The notes: generated by a model from the letters alone, not told the origin. A stretch of 53,114 nt of DNA from CAZDCZ01 sp964504155 (GCA_964504155.1 CAZDCZ010000005.1:1-53114); one strand, 5' to 3'; shown: positions 1 through 8,143, counted from the first letter of the stretch. Numbers and translations are program-made.

Positions 1-72
1 AATTATATCATAAAATGCTTTTATTTTTACTTATAATCGAGTAAGTTTATATTTTGGGATATATATGCATTA

Positions 73-79
73 GTTAGGC
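73..79 (+). repeat. Left boundary of putative integron cassette (GTTAGGC)
   Basis: The heptamer GTTAGGC fits the integron R' core consensus GTTRRRY. It lies 40 bases before the DUF262 start codon. An integron integrase cuts between G and TT, so the cassette would begin at base 74. The heptamer is nearly the reverse complement of GCCCAAC at 1810-1816 (6 of 7), as expected if circularising the cassette rebuilds one attC site. A heptamer alone could be chance; the match to the right-hand end is what gives it weight. Confidence 0.55.
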
Positions 80-118
80 AAAATTAGGGTGCGAAATATA
101 AAATAAAAGGATACGAAA

Positions 119-1174
119 ATGAAAATAATTAGAAACACAATGCCTATTTCGGATTTTTATCAGAAGATGAAGTCCGGAGACTTAGTTATTAATAGAAGCT
201 ATCAACGTTCAAAAGGACTATGGCCAAATAATGCAAGAACATATTTCATTGATACAATTTTAAATGATTTTCCATTTCCAAAGGTTGTATTGAGAGATAT
301 TATGGATTTAAAGACAAGAAAAACAAAAAGAGAAATCATCGATGGGCAACAACGTTTAACTACAATTAGAGATTTTATTGATAACAAATATATGTTATCA
401 AGAGTAAGTAAAAAATTTAACGGAATGTATTTTGATGATTTAGATGAAATTAATCAATCTTCATTCTTATCTTATGAAGTGTCTGTGGATATTGTTATTT
501 CTGCATCAGAAGAAGAGATTTTAGAAATTTTCAGACGGATTAATTCATATACTTTACCGTTAAATACAGCGGAAAAAAGACACGCTACATATCAAGGAGA
601 GTTTAAATGGTTTATTAATGATTTAACTGACCTGATGACACCATTTTTTGAAAAATTTAAAGTTCTTACTTTAAGAGATATTTCAAGAATGATGGATGCT
701 GATTTGATAACGGAATGTTCACAAATAATAATAGAAGGGATACATAACCGTTCTTCCTCTAAATTAGAAGTTCTTTACAGAACGTATGATAAAGATTTTG
801 AAATTAAAGAAGAATTAAAAGAAAAACTTACAGAAAGTTATAATTTTATAAAAAACAATTTATCAGAGTTGTTTGAAACATTCTCAATTCCTTCTTATCA
901 ATTTTATACGTTTATTGGAGCATTAATTTTTAATAAATACGGAATACCTGATGAGAAAAATGATTTAAGTGATTATTCAACTATTAATTCATTCTCGAAC
1001 CTTAATGAGCGTGTTTTTCGAGAATTAAACATCCTTTTCAATGAATTAGATGAAAAGGATGAAAAGGGTAAATATATAGACTTTGTTAAAGCTTCTATTT
1101 CAACAACTCAAAGTTATAAGAATAGATTAACCCGAATAAAAACACTTATTTCAATTTTACAAAACAATGATTGA
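119..1174 (+). CDS. DUF262 domain protein (GmrS/ParB-like fold)
   Basis: 351 residues. The N-terminal two thirds carry the DUF262 signatures: IDGQQRLTTI at residues 74-83 (the DGQQR nucleotide-binding/hydrolysis motif of the ParB/Srx-like fold) and FRRINSYTLPLN at about 138-149. DUF262 is the N-terminal domain of GmrSD-type modification-dependent restriction enzymes and of several other defence proteins. The DUF1524 HNH nuclease half of GmrSD is absent here, so this protein alone should not be a complete restriction enzyme. Its stop overlaps the start of the next gene by 8 bases, indicating translational coupling to a HEPN-like partner. The leader is only about 45 bases inside the putative cassette, which is typical of cassette genes. 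The family call is firm; a defence role is inference. Confidence 0.88.
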   Translation: MKIIRNTMPISDFYQKMKSGDLVINRSYQRSKGLWPNNARTYFIDTILNDFPFPKVVLRDIMDLKTRKTKREIIDGQQRLTTIRDFIDNKYMLSRVSKKFNGMYFDDLDEINQSSFLSYEVSVDIVISASEEEILEIFRRINSYTLPLNTAEKRHATYQGEFKWFINDLTDLMTPFFEKFKVLTLRDISRMMDADLITECSQIIIEGIHNRSSSKLEVLYRTYDKDFEIKEELKEKLTESYNFIKNNLSELFETFSIPSYQFYTFIGALIFNKYGIPDEKNDLSDYSTINSFSNLNERVFRELNILFNELDEKDEKGKYIDFVKASISTTQSYKNRLTRIKTLISILQNND

Positions 1175-1802
1175 TTTAAGACACAAAAAACAAAGAATAG
1201 TTCAGTCATTAGATAATTATCGACCTTTATACCAATCAACTTGGTCACCTGAAAGAAATAAATTATCATATACGGCTGGTGTATTGAATTCAATATGGAA
1301 TATTTGGAATAATTTTTGGCGGGAATATTGGATATCACATACAATAGGTGGTTTATATGTAAATGGTAGTCCCATTATTCCTATCCAAGCAAATTATTCA
1401 AAAGGGCAAGCTATATTCTTTTTGTTAATTAAAATTGGAAAACTGAAGCAGAGTAGATTAGGAGATAGTATAACAGGTACTCATCAAGAACCAACCTGGG
1501 GAGATATAATTATTATTGAGAAATTAGCGATTGAATTATTACAGTTTCATCCACATTTGCAACAATTACTAAATTTGATTGGTTATTACAGATTACAAGT
1601 TAAGCATTTCCAACAAATAAGAAATAGTTTCATTCATTTAAATAATGAAAATATTTCAAAATTGAACAATATTCAGAGTAGATATGTATTTAACTCATCA
1701 CAAAAACTTATTAATATATTAGAAGCAAATAAATTGGGAAGTAATGAAACTTGCTTTGAAGATTTAGTAGATAATATGAAAGGACTTGTTTTAAATATGT
1801 AA
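1167..1802 (+). CDS. HEPN-like protein, partner of DUF262 gene
   Basis: 211 residues, no signal peptide or membrane segment. The predicted helical C-terminal half contains IRNSFIHL, which has the R-x4-H pattern (Arg152, His157) of HEPN ribonucleases, with Asn directly after Arg as is common. It resembles the MAE_28990/MAE_18760 class of HEPN-like proteins often annotated next to DUF262 proteins, but I cannot confirm that by search. It starts inside the end of the DUF262 gene (8-base overlap), so the two are probably made together. The working idea is that the DUF262 protein senses or restrains and the HEPN protein cuts RNA. The N-terminal half (residues 1-110) is not recognised. An alternative is a toxin-antitoxin-like pair. 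Confidence 0.65.
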   Translation: MIDLRHKKQRIVQSLDNYRPLYQSTWSPERNKLSYTAGVLNSIWNIWNNFWREYWISHTIGGLYVNGSPIIPIQANYSKGQAIFFLLIKIGKLKQSRLGDSITGTHQEPTWGDIIIIEKLAIELLQFHPHLQQLLNLIGYYRLQVKHFQQIRNSFIHLNNENISKLNNIQSRYVFNSSQKLINILEANKLGSNETCFEDLVDNMKGLVLNM

Positions 1803-1809
1803 TAACTGT

Positions 1810-1934
1810 GCCCAACAAAAAATATAGTGCATGCCGCAATTAGTTGTAAATATAAAAGTTATAGAACAAAATAAAGATTGTCGTAACCTGAAAAATAACT
1901 GTTTCAAACTGCGGCACGCACCATATTCAAACCG
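1810..1934 (+). repeat. attC-like recombination site (right end of putative cassette)
   Basis: GCCCAAC (1810-1816) fits the R'' core RYYYAAC. Two 21-base arms, 1821-1841 and 1907-1927, are reverse complements except at three positions, separated by a 65-base centre. The site ends with G1934 followed by TT. Taking TTAGGC (74-79) as the other end gives a site of about 131 bases, close to the length of the Vibrio repeat class. All four differences between the arms, including the one in the core heptamers, are transitions that become G-T wobble pairs on the bottom strand and A-C mismatches on the top strand. The bottom strand is the one integron integrases recombine. No integrase is in the window. 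Confidence 0.62.
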
Positions 1935-1956
1935 TTATTTATAAAAATATACAATT

Positions 1957-2682
1957 ATGTTAAAAAGGTCTGATATATTTAAAGTTATTTTTATACTAGT
2001 TATTGTGTTTTCTTATACTAGTGTTACGGCTCAAAAAGATAAATTTGTGAGTCTTAGAAAACGAATGGTACGCGAACAAATTGTTGCTAGAGGAATTAAG
2101 TCTCCAAAATTAATTAAAGCAATGAATAAAGTTCCAAGGCATATGTTTATTCCCGATAATTATAAGTTAATGGCGTATGAAGATAGTCCATTACCAATTG
2201 GCAGAGGACAAACAATATCTCAGCCTTATATTGTTGCTCTTATGACCGATAAGCTTAAATTAAATAAGGATATGAAAGTTCTTGAGATAGGGACAGGTTC
2301 AGGATATCAGGCAGCTATTTTAGCAGAAATATGTAAAAGTGTTTATTCTATCGAGATAATAGAAGAATTAGCTAATAGAGCTAAGAACATTTTAGATACT
2401 TTAAATTATACTAATATTCATATTAAAATAGGTGATGGTTATAAAGGCTGGAAAAAATACGCTCCATACGATGCAATAATTGTTACATGTGCCCCTAATA
2501 ATATTCCAAATGCTTTAAAAAACCAATTATCCGAAGGAGGAAAAATGATTATTCCGGTGGGAGGAAGCATAGCTCAGGAATTAATTCTTTTAGAGAAGAA
2601 AAATGGAAAATTATTAAAGAAATTTGTGGCTCCTGTACGTTTTGTGCCTATGGTAAAAAATAACGGCAGAATCATTGATTAG
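1957..2682 (+). CDS. pcm: Protein-L-isoaspartate O-methyltransferase, exported
   Basis: 241 residues. After a hydrophobic signal sequence (about residues 9-25, ending in VTAQ) comes a complete PIMT domain: PIGRGQTISQPYIVA at 80-94 and the SAM-binding motif I VLEIGTGSGYQA at 108-119. The enzyme uses S-adenosylmethionine to methylate isoaspartyl residues in damaged proteins so that they can revert to aspartate. The signal peptide suggests action in the periplasm, where methyl donor supply is unclear; such exported forms are seen in other Gram-negative genomes. The start lies only 22 bases after the putative cassette end, so the cassette insertion has probably changed what lies upstream of this gene. 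Confidence 0.92.
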   Translation: MLKRSDIFKVIFILVIVFSYTSVTAQKDKFVSLRKRMVREQIVARGIKSPKLIKAMNKVPRHMFIPDNYKLMAYEDSPLPIGRGQTISQPYIVALMTDKLKLNKDMKVLEIGTGSGYQAAILAEICKSVYSIEIIEELANRAKNILDTLNYTNIHIKIGDGYKGWKKYAPYDAIIVTCAPNNIPNALKNQLSEGGKMIIPVGGSIAQELILLEKKNGKLLKKFVAPVRFVPMVKNNGRIID

Positions 2683-2829
2683 AAAGGTTAATAAATAATT
2701 CTTAATCTAAAGAATATCCTAATCATTAAATATTATAGTTAGCTGCAAGCAGGAGAAACGAAACAGAATGATAAATTTGCTACAAGAAAATAAAGAATTA
2801 GAAAGCCACCGCACAAATTGCACGACTTG

Positions 2830-2845
2830 TTCCGATTTTTCGGAA
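2830..2845 (+). terminator. Small hairpin with T tract downstream of pcm
   Basis: TTCCGA and TCGGAA form a 6-bp stem around a TTTT loop, followed by a T-rich run. It could terminate pcm transcription about 150 bases after its stop, converging with the opposite-strand gene. The stem is short, so confidence is modest. Confidence 0.35.
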
Positions 2846-2898
2846 TTTATTTTTTTGTCGACACACAGGCTAATACAAAAAAAATAAAAGTACAACTA

Positions 2899-4299
2899 TT
2901 ATTTTGTAACTCTATCTGTTCGTTCTGTTTTTGCCGGTCTTTCAACTTTATTATTTTCTTCTTTTTGTTTTACTTTATTATTTATACTATTTGTAAAATT
3001 AAAAGCTGTACTATAAGCATTAAATTCAAATTTGCATTTTGTATTTTCAGAAGTAGAACCTTCATAGAGATGATTGTTATTTTCTATGATATTTGATTCC
3101 TTAATTTTAATTCTCTCTATTGGGAATTTTACACTGCCATATGTAGTTTTATACGATATCTTAAAATCGATATTTTTATCTAATTTAAGATTAACAGAAC
3201 CATATTTAAATTCTCCTGAGAAATTCTCGAATTTCGGTCCTGTAGTGCCGAAATTTAGTTTACTTGTGTAAACATTTCCCATATTTATTGATTTTCCAAT
3301 TGATGTAAATCTAATATTATCGTATTTCGATTCATCGCAAGAGAAACTTTCAACGGCGCCTAGTTTAATATCTGTATCATAAATATCAGATACTTCTAAA
3401 GTATTTACATTGTGGGCTTGTAAATTTGAGTATTTTGCAGAATAAGTAATTTTATTAATGTTTTTTGCCTTAATATCAGAATCATAAACATCAATTTTAA
3501 GTTCTTCGAAATTGCCTTCGTTTTCGAAATAAGAATATTTAGCCTGACCTATTAACAGTTTTGTTAAATTTTTCATTCTAAATTTGTCGTTATAAGATGT
3601 TGTAGCGATAGATTCAACATTATTAATATTAAATTCAGAATATTTCGAATTAGCAGAAAAAGTAATTATATCATTAACATTAATTTTGCAATTATACACG
3701 TCGAATTTAGCGGTTTTGCCTTTTCCAATATCGACCGAACTATATTTCATGTCGAAAACTCCGGTTCCAAAGCTAACAAGTGTAAGATTAACATCATATA
3801 GGTTAAAATTTATATTTCCTTTTAATGCTGCAATTTCAATAGTATTATATTTGCTTCGTAAGTTAAAAGCTACGCTTTCCGGAATCCAGAGAGTATATTT
3901 TACTTTATAATTAGCAATTTTAATTGATTTGCCGTTTACTAATGTTATTTTTTTTAGAAAGCCAATAGAAATAGTTTTAGTGGCCATGTCAGTTTCTATT
4001 TTTAAAGAATTAGAACTTTGCGATACTTCCGGGTTTTTAAATACCTGAATTAATTTCTCCTGATCTTCTTTATTTCCTCCTTCTATTATTATTTCTCCGA
4101 GAAGTTTTACTTCATCGTTTTTCCAGGTATTTATTTTTAAGTCGGTATCGTAACATGAAAAAGTAAATTTGCCGGTAGATTTTAATTTATACAATTTTTC
4201 AAACGATTCTTTTTGGTTATTGGCAATGCCCGGATTTATTGATGTTACAACAATAAGTATTGTAATAAATATTTTAGATATTTGTTTCACTGTTTTCAT
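2899..4299 (-). CDS. DUF4097/GIN-type adhesin-like exported protein
   Basis: 466 residues with an N-terminal signal peptide (IFITILIVVTSINPGIA). The rest is a long run of short beta-strand repeats rich in Lys, Asn, Ser and Tyr, in which each strand ends in patterns such as SAKYSEFNI or YDSDIKA. This is the beta-helix look of the DUF4097/GIN 'putative auto-transporter adhesin head' family. The last 40 residues are a low-complexity Lys/Glu/Arg tail. The start overlaps the end of the anti-sigma-like gene by 26 bases, so it is the third gene of an ECF sigma operon. In Bacteroidota such proteins commonly travel with ECF sigma/anti-sigma pairs; the ligand or role is unknown. Confidence 0.72.
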   Translation of the reverse strand: MKTVKQISKIFITILIVVTSINPGIANNQKESFEKLYKLKSTGKFTFSCYDTDLKINTWKNDEVKLLGEIIIEGGNKEDQEKLIQVFKNPEVSQSSNSLKIETDMATKTISIGFLKKITLVNGKSIKIANYKVKYTLWIPESVAFNLRSKYNTIEIAALKGNINFNLYDVNLTLVSFGTGVFDMKYSSVDIGKGKTAKFDVYNCKINVNDIITFSANSKYSEFNINNVESIATTSYNDKFRMKNLTKLLIGQAKYSYFENEGNFEELKIDVYDSDIKAKNINKITYSAKYSNLQAHNVNTLEVSDIYDTDIKLGAVESFSCDESKYDNIRFTSIGKSINMGNVYTSKLNFGTTGPKFENFSGEFKYGSVNLKLDKNIDFKISYKTTYGSVKFPIERIKIKESNIIENNNHLYEGSTSENTKCKFEFNAYSTAFNFTNSINNKVKQKEENNKVERPAKTERTDRVTK

Positions 4300-4798
4300 A
4301 ATTTTTCTCCTTTTCTATTTCATTTAGCATTCTGTCTAATAGTCTAATTTTTTTATAATAAAGATCCATTAACGAATTTATTAATTTGGGATTGGGGCCA
4401 TTTCGTTTTAAATCAATTGAATATTGATTAATTAAAGTGTCAATATATTCGAGATCGTTAAAACTATTTGTTAACAAATATTTATTGTAATTAGTGCTTT
4501 GTAGAACTTTGTAGTAAGTTTTAATTTGTTTTTGTAATTGAATTTCTTGTTTTGCTAGTTTTGGGTCGATATTAGCTAATATTAATTGTTGATTATTACG
4601 TATAGATATTAATTGATATGAAATAACAGACAAAGCTAAAACAATAACAATAGAGGCTGCTATTTTAAAAACCATAAACCTATTAGTTTTCTTTTTATTG
4701 ATTATAGATTGTACTATTCCTGTCCATAAATAATCTTCATTAGGTGTTTCTACATCTAACTTGTGTCTGTTTTTACTTATATATTCATTAAAATTCAT
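4274..4798 (-). CDS. Membrane anti-sigma-like protein
   Basis: 174 residues with one membrane segment at about 42-66 (FMVFKIAASIVIVLALSVISYQ). The short N-terminal cytosolic part could bind the sigma factor, and the C-terminal part is a helical, coiled-coil-like domain. It sits 72 bases after the ECF sigma gene and overlaps the next gene, the usual place of an anti-sigma factor. I see no clear ZAS zinc motif or FecR domain, so the role comes from position and topology rather than a recognised family. Confidence 0.62.
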   Translation of the reverse strand: MNFNEYISKNRHKLDVETPNEDYLWTGIVQSIINKKKTNRFMVFKIAASIVIVLALSVISYQLISIRNNQQLILANIDPKLAKQEIQLQKQIKTYYKVLQSTNYNKYLLTNSFNDLEYIDTLINQYSIDLKRNGPNPKLINSLMDLYYKKIRLLDRMLNEIEKEKNYENSETNI

Positions 4799-4870
4799 AT
4801 CTAATTAAAATTTAATTGTTTAAAGCATTTTGTTTAATTCGTATATTTAATGAATTAAGTGCTTTATATA

Positions 4871-5422
4871 TTATAATGTACTTATATGTTTGCATAATTT
4901 CTCTTTTAACAAGTGTTTTGCACGTTGATATTGAGATTTTGATGTTGACTCAGAAATTCCTAACATATTCGAAATTTCTTTGTGCTTATAACCTTCAAGT
5001 AAATAAAGGTTTAGAACAACTCTTGCTTTTTCCGGAAGAGTTTTTATTGTTTTATGCACTATTGCAGGATCGATATTCGGAAAATCTTCATTTGTATCAT
5101 CATCTGAAACAATTTGCATGTCATCAATATCAGAAAACAAATATTTCTTCTTTCTCAAGAAGGTAATTGAGTTATTAATAACAATCCGTTTTAACCATAA
5201 TCCAAAAGATGAATCGCCACGAAAATTCTCTAAATTATTAAAAGCCTTAATAAATGATTCTTGTATAATATCTTCTGCATCGTAATGGTTAGAAACCATT
5301 CTAATACACGTATTATACATTGTCTGTACATATAATTTATACAGACGGTACATCGATTGCTGATTGCCTTTGCAAGCAGTTTCAATTAATTTTTCTTGTA
5401 TTTCAATAATATTTTTACCCAA
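4871..5422 (-). CDS. RNA polymerase ECF-type sigma factor (sigma-70 family)
   Basis: 183 residues with both conserved regions. Sigma2 is seen in NTCIRMVSNHYDAEDIIQESFIKAFNNLENF (about 38-68) followed by FGLWLKRIVINNSI. Sigma4 is seen in TLPEKARVVLNLYLLEGYKHKEISNMLGIS with its helix-turn-helix near residues 125-165. It directs RNA polymerase to a stress or envelope regulon. It is the first gene of the operon with the membrane anti-sigma-like protein and the adhesin-like protein, and probably regulates that operon itself. Confidence 0.93.
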   Translation of the reverse strand: MGKNIIEIQEKLIETACKGNQQSMYRLYKLYVQTMYNTCIRMVSNHYDAEDIIQESFIKAFNNLENFRGDSSFGLWLKRIVINNSITFLRKKKYLFSDIDDMQIVSDDDTNEDFPNIDPAIVHKTIKTLPEKARVVLNLYLLEGYKHKEISNMLGISESTSKSQYQRAKHLLKEKLCKHISTL

Positions 5423-5865
5423 ATCTTACTTATTTTACTTTATAGACAACACAAAATAGAAATAGTTGGAAAGATTACTACATATTTTAATGTTGATAAA
5501 CTAAAATTACAAATTTAGAAGGAGTTTAAAAATTTTTCGAATAGGATAGTTGTAATTAACTATATTTACTTGCATCCGAAACTTGATATTTTTGTTTAAT
5601 TGTTGAGTGCTTATTTGTTTATATTTATCTGTAAAATAATAATGTAGAATATTTTATTGAATTATTCAAATAATCAATTTAAACGAATAAAAAAGATTTT
5701 GAGTAATAATATATGAAAGTACTAATTTCGATAATAATATTGTAATACCTAATAACCAGATGTTTACAATAATGTAGAATTATTTTGAAACCTTACTTTT
5801 AGTATAATATTTATTACTGTTTTGAAACAGAATCCGATATTTTAAATTGTTTGATGCTAACGAAA
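5423..5865. other. AT-rich intergenic region
   Basis: About 440 bases separating the ECF sigma start from the tail of the HEAT-repeat pseudogene. It should hold the sigma operon promoter on the minus strand. I see no open frame. A 13-base direct repeat AATAATGTAGAAT occurs at 5638-5650 and 5768-5780; its meaning is unknown. Confidence 0.4.
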
Positions 5866-6367
5866 TTAATATAGCTTTTTTAATATTTTATTTGCTCTAG
5901 ATTTGAATCCTGCCGAGTTTCTATTTATATGAGTTTCGAGAATGGCAATAAATTCAGGAAAATATTTTAAATTTTTATCTATTACTTACATACTGTGTAT
6001 TTTTACTGCAACAGGGATATCTGAATCCTGAATTTGATTAAAACATCTATCTAGAATCATTTCTAATTGATTTTCTGATAGTTGACAAACAAAAAGAATT
6101 TTTGTTAAATTACGACGCAAGGAATTATTATCTGTATTGTAAAAAATAGAGATAAGTGTATCGAGGTGAGGAGAAGCAATTTTGGGATGTTTGCAAATTA
6201 AAATTTCTAAAATCCAACAAGCACGAAATTTTAAGTAAGGAACATCACTGTATAGGAGTTTAATAACATTATTAACCAAATCTAAATTGTGCTCGATAAT
6301 ACTTAACTACATAATCTGTATTTCTTCGAGAGCATTCGGCAAGTAATTGATCTGAAAGAGTTTCCAT
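5866..6367 (-). pseudogene. HEAT-repeat protein, broken by a frameshift and a stop
   Basis: Reading from ATG at 6365-6367 gives METLSDQLLAECSRRN followed by a frameshift near 6310-6320. The frame then shifts into NVIKLLYSDVPYLKFRACWI and a HEAT-like helical protein. A TAA at about 5986 interrupts it after AVKIHSM, and the same frame continues VIDKNLKYFPEFIAILETHI and on to SAGFKSRANKILKKLY, ending at TAA 5866-5868. The tail is what I recognise from small Bacteroidota HEAT-repeat proteins of about 170-190 residues, sometimes mislabelled adenylosuccinate lyase. The stop is one C-to-T change from Gln (CAA). An intact 97-codon piece (5986-6279) remains open, but the whole is a relic. Confidence 0.75.
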
Positions 6368-6432
6368 GTAACTATATAAACAATAAAATCAATCTGCTGA
6401 TTACTATACAGCAGATTGAAAAATATGAAAGT

Positions 6433-7401
6433 TTAAATATTCTTTCGTAATCCAAAAGCTACAGCTACATATCTGTTTCCAACAACATCGCTTTTATAAA
6501 CAGGTATTTTTACTTTAAGATAGGCTGATTGTAAGAAATTACTTATTGTTTCGAGTCCGTTGACTCCAAATGTATATTCAAGTTCGGTTGATATATCGCA
6601 TAAAATTACTGTAGATTGAAATAAGTCATCATCGAATTTGTAAGTAGGAGTGTTGTCGGAATAAATAGTTTCAATATCGTAATGTCCGCTACCAAAATAG
6701 TTTAATAAAGCAGCACCGCTAATGTGTAGTTCATCTAAAATAGGATAGTCATAATTTCCATTAATTGATAGTATTGAAGGACTTTTTATTCGGTTTGTCG
6801 ATTCTGAAGTTCTTCCGGCAAAAGTATATTTTGTTATTGTTTTGTTGTAAGTATTTAGTCGGTAATTAATTGATGCATAAAAAATTCCTTTATTAATCTT
6901 GCCGTTTACCGAAAAATTTGCTGTTACTCCAAATGATCCTGTTCCTAGAGGAATTGGAACATTATTTACTTCTTTTTCATCGTCTCCGGTAGGTAAGGTT
7001 ATCTCAAAAGACCCATTTGCCATAAATCCTTCCTTAATAAAATTTTGTTTTATATATGTTCCTCCAATGGTTAAATCGCCAATACCACGAGCTTTTTCAT
7101 TTAACGATTCTTTTTTCGTAATAATTGGTAAAAATGCATTAAATGTCCATGATTCAAGTTTTTTATTTTTATAATGAAATGGAATATTAAAACTGCTTAA
7201 TTTATGAGTTATAAGCATTTCTGTTCCAATACTAAAATTTTTGTCTGAAAGATAAAAATTGTTTATTTCTTGAGAAAATTCGGCATTAGTCGAAATTGTA
7301 TTTGATGGATCTTTTACAATATGATCGGCACCTTCTTCGTACTGAGCAAATAAGTTTGTTGCTAACAATGTACAGATAATTAAAATAAGTGTTTTTTTCA
7401 T
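6433..7401 (-). CDS. Outer-membrane beta-barrel protein (phenol MetA-like transporter family)
   Basis: 322 residues from the Met at 7401, which is chosen over an upstream in-frame Met because it begins a clean signal peptide, MKKTLILIICTLLATNLFAQ. The mature protein alternates short hydrophobic strands and polar turns and ends in aromatic/Gly-rich strands (VAVAFGLRKNI). Motifs like GIGDLTIGGTYI and ITLPTGDDEK are typical of the 'putative MetA-pathway of phenol degradation' barrel family. It is probably an outer-membrane channel of unknown substrate. It stands alone between a pseudogene and a repeat-flanked segment. Confidence 0.7.
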   Translation of the reverse strand: MKKTLILIICTLLATNLFAQYEEGADHIVKDPSNTISTNAEFSQEINNFYLSDKNFSIGTEMLITHKLSSFNIPFHYKNKKLESWTFNAFLPIITKKESLNEKARGIGDLTIGGTYIKQNFIKEGFMANGSFEITLPTGDDEKEVNNVPIPLGTGSFGVTANFSVNGKINKGIFYASINYRLNTYNKTITKYTFAGRTSESTNRIKSPSILSINGNYDYPILDELHISGAALLNYFGSGHYDIETIYSDNTPTYKFDDDLFQSTVILCDISTELEYTFGVNGLETISNFLQSAYLKVKIPVYKSDVVGNRYVAVAFGLRKNI

Positions 7402-7516
7402 GATAATAATGTTAGTGAATATTAATATAAATATAATACAATTTTTTGAATAATTAACTTGTTTAAAAATTCTTAAACTTATTATATTAACTGTCTTAGA
7501 ATCGAATATTTGAACC

Positions 7517-7625
7517 ATTTCTGTATAATTATCCGAATAAAGCAAATCGAAGTGCATTCTATTTACCCGTAGGGCTAATTATAGTTTTTGCTGGCAATGT
7601 CCTATAATGTACTTGCATTATATTT
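7517..7625 (+). repeat. Imperfect direct repeat, copy 1
   Basis: Two blocks, 7517-7560 (containing GCAAATCGAAGTGCATTCT) and 7590-7625 (GCTGGCAATGTCCTATAATG), recur in the same order and orientation near 8914-9067. The copies bracket the SecB-like gene and the decayed stretch after it. This suggests a past insertion or duplication of about 1.4 kb. No known element is recognised. Confidence 0.5.
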
Positions 7626-7633
7626 AGATTAAT

Positions 7634-8089
7634 ATGAGTGAAAAGAAAGATATATTAATAAAAATATTAGAAATAAATGAGATTTCATTTAATAACAAAT
7701 CTCTTCCAATTCCAGTTGAAGAAGTTGAGTTTGGTAAAAATCTAGTATATGGACTTGGAATTAATTTGGATTTTGATTTTAAAAATGAAATTTTAAAACT
7801 AAAACTTTTATTAAACTATACGCTCAATGAGCTAAATGAATCAGTTTTACAGTTAGAAACTGAAATTGTTTTTCATATTAAAAATCTTAATAAGGCTATT
7901 GTACCAAATACTGAAGAGAAAGAAGTTAATATTAACGATGATCTGCTTTCAACTTTATTAGGTGTTAGTATTGGTTCTGCAAGGGGGATTCTTTCAACAA
8001 AAACAAAAGGCACATCTTTAGTTATATTTCCCTTACCAATTATAAATGTAAAGGAAGTTCTAAAGCAAATAAAAAATCAAAATAAGTAA
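7634..8089 (+). CDS. Conserved hypothetical protein, SecB-like
   Basis: 151 residues, cytosolic, with no signal peptide. The middle is strand-rich with alternating hydrophobic residues (LKLKLLLNYTLN, SVLQLETEIVFHIKN). The C-terminal GVSIGSARGILSTKTKGTSL followed by FPLPIINVKEVL resembles SecB-like proteins common in Bacteroidota, in which a strand-rich domain ends in a helix and a (F)xLPxxN segment. SecB-like proteins bind unfolded clients or act as toxin-antitoxin chaperones. No toxin or antitoxin is adjacent, so the role is open. It lies between imperfect direct repeats, hinting at transfer. Confidence 0.55.
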   Translation: MSEKKDILIKILEINEISFNNKSLPIPVEEVEFGKNLVYGLGINLDFDFKNEILKLKLLLNYTLNELNESVLQLETEIVFHIKNLNKAIVPNTEEKEVNINDDLLSTLLGVSIGSARGILSTKTKGTSLVIFPLPIINVKEVLKQIKNQNK

Positions 8090-8143
8090 TTGTACTTTTT
8101 TACAGTAAAATACTTCTTCTTTGTGTTTTAAAATTTAAGAATT

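Noticed and set aside
7402..7557. Upstream extension of the barrel protein to the Met at 7557.
   Set aside because: The extra 52 residues overlap the direct repeat and would bury a clean signal peptide that starts at 7401.
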